From positions 1 to 37,475 of the forward strand of contig WBUF01000022.1 in the NCBI GenBank assembly GCA_008933825.1: a stretch of DNA of 37,475 bases, written 5' to 3'. A model generated the notes under the pieces. The model was given only the letters and a program-made list of their open reading frames with translations. It did no database searches and was not told where the DNA came from. How positions within the stretch are numbered: the first letter of the stretch is position 1; each line of letters starts with the position of its first letter. Positions 15,955 through 23,931 of this stretch are shown one piece after another. The translations under genes and the position numbers were made by a program. This stretch comes from Rhodocyclaceae bacterium. GTDB lineage: Bacteria; Pseudomonadota; Gammaproteobacteria; Burkholderiales; Rhodocyclaceae.

Positions 15955-16167
15955 GCCGGCCGGCGCGCGGCCTGGACGCCGGACCGGCAGGAGATCGTCT
16001 GGATCGACTGCAATCCCATGGCCGGGCGGGAGATGCGTGATGTCCATCCTTTCCTGGTGCTCTCCCCCCGCGTTTTCAATGCGCGCACCTCGCTGGTGAT
16101 CGGCCTGCCGATGACCACCGCCGAATACAACGCCCAGTACGCCGACGTCGTCTGCATCGCTGGTTGA
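15951..16167 (+). pseudogene. mazF: mazF toxin, frameshifted and truncated
   Basis: The GTG start overlaps the mazE stop and encodes VSRPAR, but the frame then runs into unrelated residues and stops at 16038-16040. Shifted by one base from about 15970, the sequence reads WTPDRQEIVWIDCNPMAGRE, then MRDVHPFLVLSPRVFNARTS and LVIGLPMTTAEYN, which is clear MazF/PemK endoribonuclease. This frame ends prematurely after YADVVCIAG (16165-16167), about 40 residues short of a normal MazF. Both lesions should inactivate it. A sequencing error could explain the frameshift but not the early end. Confidence 0.85.
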
Positions 16168-16234
16168 TCTACCCGAAACAGTAAACAGTAGAAGCGATAA
16201 CAAATGCGATGCGCGTGTTAGCGCCGAATATGTC

Positions 16235-16450
16235 GTGCTGGAAGAGACGCTGCGACTTGCCCTCGACAATGCAATGGAATTGGCGAAGAAGGAATCGCTT
16301 ACCGAGTGCGAGTCAGGCGAGCTGTTTGCCTACATCTGGGTTCTTGACTGGGCAAAACAGATGGCCGATGTGTTGGAAGTGAATTTTCTCGACAAGGAAT
16401 TGCATGAATTGGACCCGTACAAGTTGCTTTTGCCGTTCCGCAGGGACTGA
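16235..16450 (+). CDS. hypothetical protein (71 aa)
   Basis: A 71-residue acidic, largely helical protein, VLEETLRLALDNAMELAKKE through LHELDPYKLLLPFRRD, starting at a GTG. The same frame is open for at least 90 bases upstream without a good start codon, so the beginning is uncertain. I do not recognise the family. Its DNA is noticeably AT-richer than the surrounding genes, in keeping with acquired DNA. The 3' end overlaps, in another frame, the truncated relative of the 57-aa gene, so its C-terminus may have been created by a recombination junction. Confidence 0.4.
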   Translation: MLEETLRLALDNAMELAKKESLTECESGELFAYIWVLDWAKQMADVLEVNFLDKELHELDPYKLLLPFRRD

Positions 16451-16536
16451 CGGCTGCCCTGCTCATGGTGAATACCCTGCTGCAGTTGGAAAATACGCGC
16501 CTGCCAGATCGGATCGACGAGGGATTGAACGGCTGA
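16408..16536 (+). pseudogene. 5'-truncated relative of the 57-aa gene
   Basis: After a stop at 16405-16407 this frame reads VAFAVPQGLTAALLMVNTLL then QLENTRLPDRIDEGLNG. It matches PQGLTAALLAVNTLLLLENT of the intact copy at 15446-15619, and the DNA is also very similar over about 50 bases. There is no start codon before the conserved helix except an internal ATG, so this looks like a duplicated, truncated remnant. Confidence 0.6.
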
Positions 16537-16564
16537 CCCAGGTCGAGGCCGGGGATTGAATGAC

Positions 16565-16816
16565 ATGGATTACACCTTGAGCCAGCATGCCCTGGACGTG
16601 GTGCGGGAGCGCGACATCGAGCAGAAGTGGCTCGAAGCCGCTCTGGCCACCCCTGCCTTGCGGCAGCCGCACGAAATCGATCCGGCGTTGAGCTATGTCC
16701 TTCTGCCCATTGCAGAAAGGGATGGCCGTGTGCTGCGGGTGGTCTACAATCACACCATCGAACCTTGGAAGGTGGTGACGGTCTATTTCGACCGGACGAT
16801 GAAAGGAAAGCTATGA
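16565..16816 (+). CDS. DUF4258-type toxin-like protein
   Basis: An 83-residue protein with MDYTLSQHALDVVRERDIEQ (the Y-x-x-S-x-H-A-x-x-x-x-x-x-R pattern of DUF4258/RelE-like small proteins) and a C-terminal GRVLRVVYNHTIEPWKVVTV followed by YFDRTMKG. This strand-rich end is compatible with a small RNase fold. The ATG is preferred over an in-frame TTG three codons upstream. Its stop overlaps the next start (ATGA) and the partner is a DUF2283 protein. Such pairs recur in genomes and are suspected toxin-antitoxin modules. The function is inferred from context only. Confidence 0.75.
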   Translation: MDYTLSQHALDVVRERDIEQKWLEAALATPALRQPHEIDPALSYVLLPIAERDGRVLRVVYNHTIEPWKVVTVYFDRTMKGKL

Positions 16817-17004
16817 AGCTCGAATTCGACCCGCAGGCCGACGCCCTCTATCTGCGGCTGAACGACGCGAAGATCATGGAGACCGAGCAGGTTCGCCCAG
16901 GAATCATCCTGGACTTCGATTCGGCAGGCAATGTAGTCGGCGTCGAGGTGCTCGACGTGAGCAAGCGGCTGACCCAGCCGGAGCCGACGCAGGCCGCCGC
17001 ATAA
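16813..17004 (+). CDS. DUF2283 protein, putative antitoxin partner
   Basis: A 63-residue DUF2283 protein. The pattern MKLEFDPQADALYLRLNDAK followed by IILDFDSAGNVVGVEVLDVS is diagnostic of the family: D-x-x-x-D-x-x-Y-x-x-L, then D-x-x-G-x-x-x-G-x-E-x-L. It is translationally coupled to the DUF4258 gene through an ATGA overlap and has an AGGAAAG ribosome-binding site. By analogy with other pairs it may be the antitoxin, but no DNA-binding domain is evident. It is the last gene of the accessory island and converges with metK. Confidence 0.85.
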   Translation: MKLEFDPQADALYLRLNDAKIMETEQVRPGIILDFDSAGNVVGVEVLDVSKRLTQPEPTQAAA

Positions 17005-17020
17005 GTGGATTGAGCGGATC

Positions 17021-17044
17021 GCCGTACTGGCGGGACTGACTTTG
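17021..17044 (-). repeat. dispersed 24-bp repeat, copy D
   Basis: On the minus strand this reads CAAAGTCAGTCCCG then CCAGTACGGC, the most diverged copy (19 of 24 bases as in copy C). It lies beyond the metK terminator hairpin, between convergent genes. Confidence 0.65.
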
Positions 17045-17053
17045 CCGGAAAGA

Positions 17054-17079
17054 AAACGGGCGCCCAAGGGCGCCCGTTT
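17054..17079 (-). terminator. intrinsic terminator of metK
   Basis: A 12-bp stem (arms AAACGGGCGCCC and GGGCGCCCGTTT) with a 2-base AA loop. On the minus strand it is followed by a T-rich run (TTTTCTTT). It lies 17 bases after the metK stop and may also terminate the DUF4258/DUF2283 transcript from the other side. Confidence 0.85.
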
Positions 17080-17096
17080 CAGTTTCTTGCGAGGGA

Positions 17097-18263
<1,167 letters not shown>

Positions 18264-18267
18264 GTGT

Positions 18268-18328
18268 CCTGCTCCTTGCATGTTGTTCCCGTTGCAGCGA
18301 CGTTACCGGCCCCGGGAAGACGAGCAGG
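18268..18328 (-). promoter_or_regulatory. metK leader element pairing with the Shine-Dalgarno
   Basis: On the minus strand CCTGCTC (18322-18328) is a perfect 7-base complement of GAGCAGG (18268-18274), which contains most of the metK ribosome-binding site. The 47 bases between them can form further stems (GC-rich TTCCCGGGG region). This could hide the ribosome-binding site. It does not match a SAM-responsive riboswitch class that I recognise. Confidence 0.4.
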
Positions 18329-18408
18329 TGACGCTTTAGCAGTATTTATGGCCGCCCTGCAAGTTGTCCTGGGGAATCTGGCGATCCCATTAACTCGGCG
18401 GAAGCGCG

Positions 18409-18437
18409 ATTATAATTTTCGTCCAGGGCCGGGTCAA
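18409..18437 (-). promoter_or_regulatory. sigma-70 promoter of metK
   Basis: On the minus strand TTGACC (18432-18437), a 17-base spacer and TATAAT (18409-18414) give a near-perfect promoter. The -10 sits in the palindrome ATTATAAT, so the plus strand also carries TATAAT and may serve the divergent lpxL genes. Confidence 0.75.
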
Positions 18438-18455
18438 ACTTGGTATGTTTCGCGA

Positions 18456-19304
18456 ATGTCATTGCTTTTCCGTCTGCTGGGCCGCTTCCCCCTGCGTCTG
18501 CTGCATGCCCTGGGCGCCCTCGTCGGCTGGCTCGCCTGGCTCGGCTCGCCGACCTATCGCCGCCACCTCAAGGAAAACCTGGCGCTGGCCTATCCCGTCG
18601 CCGAGGCGCAGGCCATCCGCGCTGCGACCATTGCCCATGCCGGCCGCGGGGTCATGGAGCTGCCGCGCGTCTGGATGCGCCCGCAGGCGCAGACGGCGGG
18701 CATGGTGACGCAGGTCAGCGGCTGGGAGGTCGTCGAGGCGGCCTGGCGGCGCGGAGAGGGGATCCTGTTCCTGACGCCGCACCTGGGCTGTTTCGAGATC
18801 ACCGCGCAGTATTACGCCGCTCACGCGCCGATCACCGTGCTCTACCGACGACCGAAGCAGCGCTGGCTGCAGCCGCTCATCGAGGCGGGGCGCGGCGGGG
18901 CGAACCTGCACCTTGCGCCGGCCGATCTGTCGGGCGTGCGCCTGATGCTGCGGGCGCTCAAGCGGCGCGAGGCGGTCGGCATGCTGCCCGACCAGGTGCC
19001 GGGCGCGGGTGAGGGCGCCTGGGTGCCGTTCTTCGGCCGGCCGGCCTATACCATGACGCTGGCGGCGCGCCTCACCGAGGCCAGCCATGCCACGGTGATC
19101 ATGGCCTACGCCGAGCGCCTGCCCGGCGGCGCAGGCTTCCACCTGCACCTTGCCGCGCCCGAGATGGCCATCGAGGGCCCGCCCGAAGCGCGTGCCGCAC
19201 AGATCAATTGCGCGCTGGAGGCCGTCATCCGGCGCTGCCCCGAGCAATACCTGTGGGGCTACAACCGCTACAAGGCGCCGCGCGGATCGGAGCCGCCGTG
19301 CTGA
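18456..19304 (+). CDS. LpxL/HtrB-family lysophospholipid acyltransferase (first copy)
   Basis: A 282-residue inner-membrane acyltransferase of the LpxL/LpxM family, which adds secondary acyl chains to lipid A from acyl-ACP. An N-terminal membrane anchor (LLFRLLGRFPLRLLHALGAL) is followed by the catalytic H-x4-D/E motif, here FLTPHLGCFE. The acceptor is Glu, as is common in the family. The start is the ATG giving this anchor. The longer open frame upstream runs antisense through metK. The stop overlaps the start of a second family member by 7 bases, indicating coupled expression of two late acyltransferases. Which one makes the C12, C14 or other transfer cannot be told. Confidence 0.9.
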   Translation: MSLLFRLLGRFPLRLLHALGALVGWLAWLGSPTYRRHLKENLALAYPVAEAQAIRAATIAHAGRGVMELPRVWMRPQAQTAGMVTQVSGWEVVEAAWRRGEGILFLTPHLGCFEITAQYYAAHAPITVLYRRPKQRWLQPLIEAGRGGANLHLAPADLSGVRLMLRALKRREAVGMLPDQVPGAGEGAWVPFFGRPAYTMTLAARLTEASHATVIMAYAERLPGGAGFHLHLAAPEMAIEGPPEARAAQINCALEAVIRRCPEQYLWGYNRYKAPRGSEPPC

Positions 19305-20167
19305 CGCGCCTCGGACTGGCCCTCATCTGGCTGCTGCACCTCCTGCCGCTCGCGCGACTGGCGCCGCTGGGCGAGGCCTTCGGCGGCCTGCTCTGGCGCT
19401 TCGGGCGCGAGCGCCGCCATGTCGCGCTCACCAACCTGCGCCTGTGCTATCCGCAGATGCCGGAAAGCGAGCGCGGAGCACTCGCCCGGGCGCACTTCCG
19501 CGCCTTCGGCCGCAGCTTCCTCGAACGCGGAATACTCTGGTGGTCGCCGGCCGAGGAGATCCGCCGCCTGGTGCGCGTCGAGGGCCTGGAGCGGGTGCGC
19601 GCACTGGCGGGGCGGCCGGTGATTCTCTTCGTGCCGCATTTCGTCGGCCTCGACATGGGCTGGACGCGGCTCACCCTGGAACTCGACATGGTGAGCATCT
19701 ACGCCCAGCAGAAGAACTTCTATTTCAACGCGGCGCTCTACAAGGGCCGCCTGCGCTTCGGCAACTCGACGCTGTTGTCGCGCCAGGAAGGCGTGCGCCA
19801 GGCCATCCGCGGCATGAAGGACGGCCGGCCCTTCTATTACCTGCCGGACATGGACTACGGCCAGCGCGACACCATCTTCGTACCCTTCTTCGATGTCCCG
19901 GCGGCGACCATCACCGGGCTCTCGCGCCTGGCGCGGATGACCGGCGCGCAGGTCGTGCCCTGCATCACGCGCATGCTGCCGGGCGGGGGCGGCTATGTCG
20001 TCGAGCTGGGCGAGCCCTGGGCCGACTTCCCCGGCGCGAGCATCGAGGCCGACACGCTGCGCATGAACGCCTGGATCGAGCAGCGCATCGCCGAGATGCC
20101 CGAGCAGTACTACTGGGTGCACAAGCGCTTCAAGACGCGGCCAAAGGGCGAGAAGAAGCCGTATTGA
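19298..20167 (+). CDS. LpxL/HtrB-family lysophospholipid acyltransferase (second copy)
   Basis: A 289-residue second lipid A late acyltransferase. A hydrophobic N-terminus (LTRLGLALIWLLHLLPLARL) precedes the catalytic FVPHFVGLDMG (H-x4-D). YLPDMDYGQRDTIFVPFFDV is the second conserved block, and the C-terminal EQYYWVHKRFKTRP is typical of LpxL. The GTG start is preferred because it begins the membrane anchor and overlaps the upstream stop by 7 bases. An upstream ATG in frame would add 30 arginine-rich residues copied from the other gene's frame. The two copies differ substantially, so this is an old duplication rather than a recent one. Confidence 0.9.
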   Translation: MLTRLGLALIWLLHLLPLARLAPLGEAFGGLLWRFGRERRHVALTNLRLCYPQMPESERGALARAHFRAFGRSFLERGILWWSPAEEIRRLVRVEGLERVRALAGRPVILFVPHFVGLDMGWTRLTLELDMVSIYAQQKNFYFNAALYKGRLRFGNSTLLSRQEGVRQAIRGMKDGRPFYYLPDMDYGQRDTIFVPFFDVPAATITGLSRLARMTGAQVVPCITRMLPGGGGYVVELGEPWADFPGASIEADTLRMNAWIEQRIAEMPEQYYWVHKRFKTRPKGEKKPY

Positions 20168-20181
20168 GTTAATATCGCGCC

Positions 20182-20613
20182 ATGTTTCGCAACCCCGATC
20201 CCGAGGCGATCTGCGCGCTGCTGCGCGAGGTGAAGACCGTCGCCGTGGTCGGCCTCTCGCCGAATCCCGCCCGTCCCGCCTTCCGCATCGCGCAGGCCCT
20301 GCAGCGCTTCGGCTACCGCGTCATTCCGGTGCGGCCGAGAGTCGAGTCGGTGCTGGGCGAGAAGGCCTATGCCTCGCTCTCCGAAGTGCCGGAGCGGATC
20401 GACCTGGTGGATGTCTTCCGCGCCGCCGAGCACGTCGGCCCGCTCGTCGACGAATGCCTGCGCCTGGGCCTGCAGCGCCTCTGGCTGCAGGACGGCGTTG
20501 TGAACGAGGAGGCGGCGGAAAAAGCCGTGGCCGGCGGCATGACGGTGGTGATGGATCGCTGCATCTGGCGGGATTACACCAGCCTGTGCCCGGAGACGGC
20601 CGATGCGGATTAA
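20182..20613 (+). CDS. CoA-binding (YccU-like) protein
   Basis: A 143-residue single-domain CoA-binding protein with a Rossmann fold, like E. coli Ycc[21 protein letters not shown] is the nucleotide-binding loop region. The second conserved block is [20 protein letters not shown], and [20 protein letters not shown] follows. The fold is that of the CoA-binding domain of succinyl-CoA synthetase, but no catalytic role has been established for the stand-alone form. It follows the lpxL pair by 14 bases and overlaps dapF by 11 bases, so it is in the same transcription unit. Confidence 0.88.
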   Translation: MFRNPDPEAICALLREVKTVAVVGLSPNPARPAFRIAQALQRFGYRVIPVRPRVESVLGEKAYASLSEVPERIDLVDVFRAAEHVGPLVDECLRLGLQRLWLQDGVVNEEAAEKAVAGGMTVVMDRCIWRDYTSLCPETADAD

Positions 20614-21433
20614 GTTCACCAAGATGCACGGCCTCGGCAACGACTTCGTCGTGCTCGACGCCGTCACGCAGGCCGTCGATCTGACGCCGGCGCAGGCGCG
20701 CTTCCTCGCCGACCGCCACTTCGGCGTCGGCTGCGACCAGATCCTCGTCGTCGAGCAATCGGCGCGCCCCGACGCCGACTTCCGCTACCGCATCTTCAAC
20801 GCCGACGGCGGCGAGGTGGAGCAGTGCGGCAACGGCGCGCGCTGCTTCGTGCGCTTCGTGCACGAGAAGGGCCTGACGGCCAAGCGCGCCATCCGCGTCG
20901 AGACGAAGGCCGGCCTCATCGAGCCGCGCCTGGAGGCCGACGGCCTGGTCACGGTGGGCATGGGCATGCCGCGCTTCGAGCCCTCGCACGTGCCCTTCGT
21001 CACCGACAGCGACGCCCTGGTGCAGCCGCTGCACGTCGGCGCGGATACGGTGGAGATCACCGCGCTGTCGATGGGCAATCCGCATGCCGTCCAGTTGGTG
21101 GCGAACGTCGACGCCGCGCCGGTCGCCGTGCAGGGCCCGCTCATCGAGAACCACCCGCGCTTCCCGCAGCGGGCGAACGCCGGCTTCATGCAGGTGGTGG
21201 ACCGCCACGCGATCCGGCTGCGCGTCTACGAGCGCGGCGCCGGCGAGACGCTGGCCTGCGGCACCGGCGCCTGCGCAGCCGTCGCCGTCGGCGTCTTGCG
21301 CGGCCTGCTCGACTCTCCCGTGAAGGTGGCGACGCGCGGCGGCGAACTGAACATCGCCTGGGAAGGCCCAGGGCGGCCGGTGCTGATGACCGGGCCGGCG
21401 GTGACGGTGTTCGATGGCGAGTTGGAGCTGTAG
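20603..21433 (+). CDS. dapF: diaminopimelate epimerase
   Basis: A 276-residue DapF that interconverts LL- and meso-diaminopimelate for lysine and peptidoglycan synthesis. The two catalytic cysteines are C75 in [11 protein letters not shown] and C219 in [11 protein letters not shown]. The N-terminal [15 protein letters not shown] is the family signature. The length is normal. It overlaps the CoA-binding gene and is followed by a REP-like element that includes its stop codon, then by DUF484 and xerC. This dapF-DUF484-xerC order is conserved across many gamma- and betaproteobacteria. Confidence 0.97.
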   Translation: MRIKFTKMHGLGNDFVVLDAVTQAVDLTPAQARFLADRHFGVGCDQILVVEQSARPDADFRYRIFNADGGEVEQCGNGARCFVRFVHEKGLTAKRAIRVETKAGLIEPRLEADGLVTVGMGMPRFEPSHVPFVTDSDALVQPLHVGADTVEITALSMGNPHAVQLVANVDAAPVAVQGPLIENHPRFPQRANAGFMQVVDRHAIRLRVYERGAGETLACGTGACAAVAVGVLRGLLDSPVKVATRGGELNIAWEGPGRPVLMTGPAVTVFDGELEL

Positions 21434-21496
21434 GTCGGGCTTTAGCCCGACATCCGCGCATGTCCGACCGCCCATGTCGGCCTGAAGGCCGACCTA
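21431..21496. repeat. REP-like double hairpin element
   Basis: Two perfect hairpins, GTCGGGCT/AGCCCGAC (21434-21451) and GTCGGCCT/AGGCCGAC (21476-21493), are enclosed by an outer inverted repeat TAGGTCGG (21431-21438) and CCGACCTA (21489-21496). This is the widespread GTAGGTCGGGC-type extragenic palindrome, arranged as a facing pair. The dapF stop TAG is part of the element. Confidence 0.85.
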
Positions 21497-21518
21497 CGGA
21501 TTAACCAGAGGGGGAACA

Positions 21519-22169
21519 ATGAAAGCCGACGAAATCGCGCGCTACCTGCAGGACCACCCGAACTTCTTCGAGGAGTATGCCGAGCTGCTGGCACAGCTCT
21601 ACATCCCCCATCCGCACGGCGGCCGTGCCATTTCCATCACCGAGCGGCAGATTCTCACGCTGCGTGAGAAGGCCAGGCAACTCGAGTCCAAGCTGGGCGA
21701 ACTGATCCGATTCGGCGAGGAGAACGACGCCATCGGCGAGAAGGTGCATCGCCTCGCCGCGGCGCTGGCCGGCGCACGCGGCTTCGATGCCGTGCGGCGC
21801 GCCTTGCTGACCCACCTCGGCGAGGACTTTAGCGTCCCGCACGTCGCTTTCCGCCTGTGGGCGCTGCCGGCGCCGGACGGCGCGGCGGAGTTCGCCGAAG
21901 TGGGCGAGCAGACGCGCATTTTTGCCGCCGGCATGAATCATCCCTTCTGCGGCGCCAACGCCGGCTTCGAGGCTGCGGCCTGGTTTGGCGAGGCTGGCGG
22001 GCAGGTGCGCTCGGTGGCCCTGATTCCCCTGCGGCGCGATGCCGAGACGGTCGGCCTGCTGGCGCTCGGCTCCGAAGATGTGCAGCGCTTCTATCCCGAG
22101 ATGGGCACGCTGTTTCTCGGCCACATCGGCGAACTGGCCAGTGCGGCCCTGTTGCGAACCCTGGAGTAA
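21519..22169 (+). CDS. DUF484 family protein
   Basis: A 216-residue DUF484 protein. The N-terminus IARYLQDHPNFFEEYAELLA is diagnostic. A coiled coil (RQILTLREKARQLESKLGEL) follows, then a GAF-like domain from about residue 85 to the end. The function of the family is not known. Its gene regularly sits between dapF and xerC, as here, without being clearly tied to recombination. An AGAGGGGGAA ribosome-binding site supports the start. The stop is 2 bases before the xerC start. Confidence 0.92.
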   Translation: MKADEIARYLQDHPNFFEEYAELLAQLYIPHPHGGRAISITERQILTLREKARQLESKLGELIRFGEENDAIGEKVHRLAAALAGARGFDAVRRALLTHLGEDFSVPHVAFRLWALPAPDGAAEFAEVGEQTRIFAAGMNHPFCGANAGFEAAAWFGEAGGQVRSVALIPLRRDAETVGLLALGSEDVQRFYPEMGTLFLGHIGELASAALLRTLE

Positions 22170-22171
22170 CG

Positions 22172-23089
22172 GTGGCGGCGCTGGCGGGCGAAGGCGCGAA
22201 GGGCGCCAATGCCGCGGACGCGGCAACCTGGCTCGGCGAGCTCGCCCACCAGCGCCGCGCCAGCGCGCTGACGCTGGAGAATTACGGACGCGACGTTGCT
22301 GCGCTGCTGGACATGGCCGGCGCCGTGCCGGCCGGCAAGCTCAAGCACCACGACATCCGCCGCTTCGTCGCGCAGCTGCACGCGCGCGGGCTGTCGGGGC
22401 GCTCGCTGGCGCGCGTGCTCTCGGCCTGGCGCGGCTTCTTCAACTGGCTGGCGCGGCATCGCGGCCTGGAACAGAATCCCTGCCTTGCCGTGCGTGCGCC
22501 GAAGTCGAAGAAGGCGTTGCCGTCGGCGCTCTCGGCCGACCAGGCGAACGCGCTGCTGGAAACGGATACCGACGGCCTGCTGGAACTGCGCGACAAGGCG
22601 ATGTTCGAGCTGTGCTACTCGTCGGGCCTGCGCCTGGCCGAGCTGGCGAGCCTCGATGTCGGCGCGGCGCAGGACCTGGCGGCGGGCGAGGTGACCGTCA
22701 CCGGCAAGCGCGCCAAGAAGCGCACCGTGCCGGTCGGCGCCAAGGCGCGCGCGGCGCTGGCGGCCTGGCTGGCGCGTCGCGGAGAAATCGCCGCCGTAGA
22801 TAGCACGGCGCTCTTCGTCAGCCGGCGCGGCTCGCGCCTGTCGATGCGCATGATCCAGTTGCGCCTCGAACGCTGGGCGAAGAAGGCCGGCTTCGGCGCC
22901 CATGTCCACCCGCACATGCTGCGCCACTCCTTCGCCTCGCACGTACTGCAATCCTCCGGCGACCTGCGCGCCGTGCAGGAGATGCTCGGCCACTCCAGCA
23001 TCGGCACGACGCAGGTGTATACCCATCTGGATTTCATGCATCTCGCCAAGGTATACGACGCCGCCCACCCGAGGGCCAAGAAAAAGTGA
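22172..23089 (+). CDS. xerC: tyrosine recombinase XerC
   Basis: A 305-residue XerC that, with XerD, resolves chromosome dimers at dif under FtsK control. The N-terminal SAM-like core-binding domain (WLGELAHQRRASALTLENYG) is followed by the catalytic domain with R154 (SSGLRLAEL), K179 (VTGKRAKKR), H248 and R251 (HMLRHSF), H274 (LGHSSIG) and nucleophile Y283 (TTQVYTHLD). All six active-site residues are present. The GTG start gives the standard length. The longer frame runs back through DUF484. Its stop overlaps the following GTG start. Confidence 0.96.
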   Translation: MAALAGEGAKGANAADAATWLGELAHQRRASALTLENYGRDVAALLDMAGAVPAGKLKHHDIRRFVAQLHARGLSGRSLARVLSAWRGFFNWLARHRGLEQNPCLAVRAPKSKKALPSALSADQANALLETDTDGLLELRDKAMFELCYSSGLRLAELASLDVGAAQDLAAGEVTVTGKRAKKRTVPVGAKARAALAAWLARRGEIAAVDSTALFVSRRGSRLSMRMIQLRLERWAKKAGFGAHVHPHMLRHSFASHVLQSSGDLRAVQEMLGHSSIGTTQVYTHLDFMHLAKVYDAAHPRAKKK

Positions 23090-23931
23090 GCGTGGCTTCA
23101 CCGGTTCGCAATTGGCTGTGCGAAGCCGCGCGACGCATCGACGCGGCGCTGGGCCCGGCGCGCGTGGCCCGTATCGTGCTGCCGCCGCTGGTCGACCAGC
23201 CGGGCAAGGAGGGCGAGTTCTGCGCCGTGCAGCTCGACGACGGCAGCGTTGGCCTGGCGTTTACGCTGCTCGACGGCACGCTGGCCGCGCTGCATGCGCG
23301 CGGCGCGACGACGGGCGCTGCGGCACTCGGTCTCGTGGGCGGCTACGCCACAGGCGACGGCGCCGCGCGCGCCCTGGGGCTGGCGGCGATCAACGCCCTG
23401 ACACGCCGCCTCTTCGACCGCGCCGGCTTCGTGCCCGGCGACTCCACCGACTCCTTCGGCTCGCTGGCGCTCAAGGCCGGCGACCGCCTTGGCATGATCG
23501 GGCACTTCACGCCGCTCATCGAGCAGGCCCGGGCGCTGGGCATCCCGGTCACCGTGCTGGAGCTGAAGGCCGAACTGGTGCGCGAGGAGGCAGGGCTGGT
23601 CGTCACGCTCGACGCGCAGCGCCTCGCCGGCTGCAACAAGATCGTGTCGACCAGCACGCTGCTGCTCAACGACACCTTCGAGCGGGTGAGCGAGGCATGG
23701 CGCGGGGCGGAGGCGGTGGCCATCGTCGGCCCCTCGGCCGGCTGTCCGCCCGATGCGTTCTTCGCCGCCGGCGTCTCGGCGGTGGGCACCGCCTGGGTCG
23801 CCGAAGCCGACGCCTTCCTCGCCCGCGTCGCCGCCGGAGAAAAATGGGGCGAAACTTCGCGCAAGGTCACGCTGACGCCGCAGCGCTACCCCGGGCTCGA
23901 CGCCCTGCTCGATAAAGTCGGCCGCTCGTGA
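23086..23931 (+). CDS. DUF364/DUF4213 protein, putative heavy-metal chelation family
   Basis: A 281-residue protein resembling the DUF4213-DUF364 family. The N-terminal region (residues ~15-110) includes DDGSVGLAFTLLDGTLAALH and a GYATGDGAARALGLAAINAL stretch. The C-terminal Rossmann-like part contains KAGDRLGMIGHFTPLIEQAR, CNKIVSTSTLLLND and VAIVGPSAGCPPDAFFAAGV. The family is annotated as putative heavy-metal chelation or enolase-like, but no biochemical role is established. It overlaps both xerC upstream and rlmI downstream by 4 bases each, so it is part of one translated unit. It is an unusual guest between these two genes. Confidence 0.75.
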   Translation: MSVASPVRNWLCEAARRIDAALGPARVARIVLPPLVDQPGKEGEFCAVQLDDGSVGLAFTLLDGTLAALHARGATTGAAALGLVGGYATGDGAARALGLAAINALTRRLFDRAGFVPGDSTDSFGSLALKAGDRLGMIGHFTPLIEQARALGIPVTVLELKAELVREEAGLVVTLDAQRLAGCNKIVSTSTLLLNDTFERVSEAWRGAEAVAIVGPSAGCPPDAFFAAGVSAVGTAWVAEADAFLARVAAGEKWGETSRKVTLTPQRYPGLDALLDKVGRS

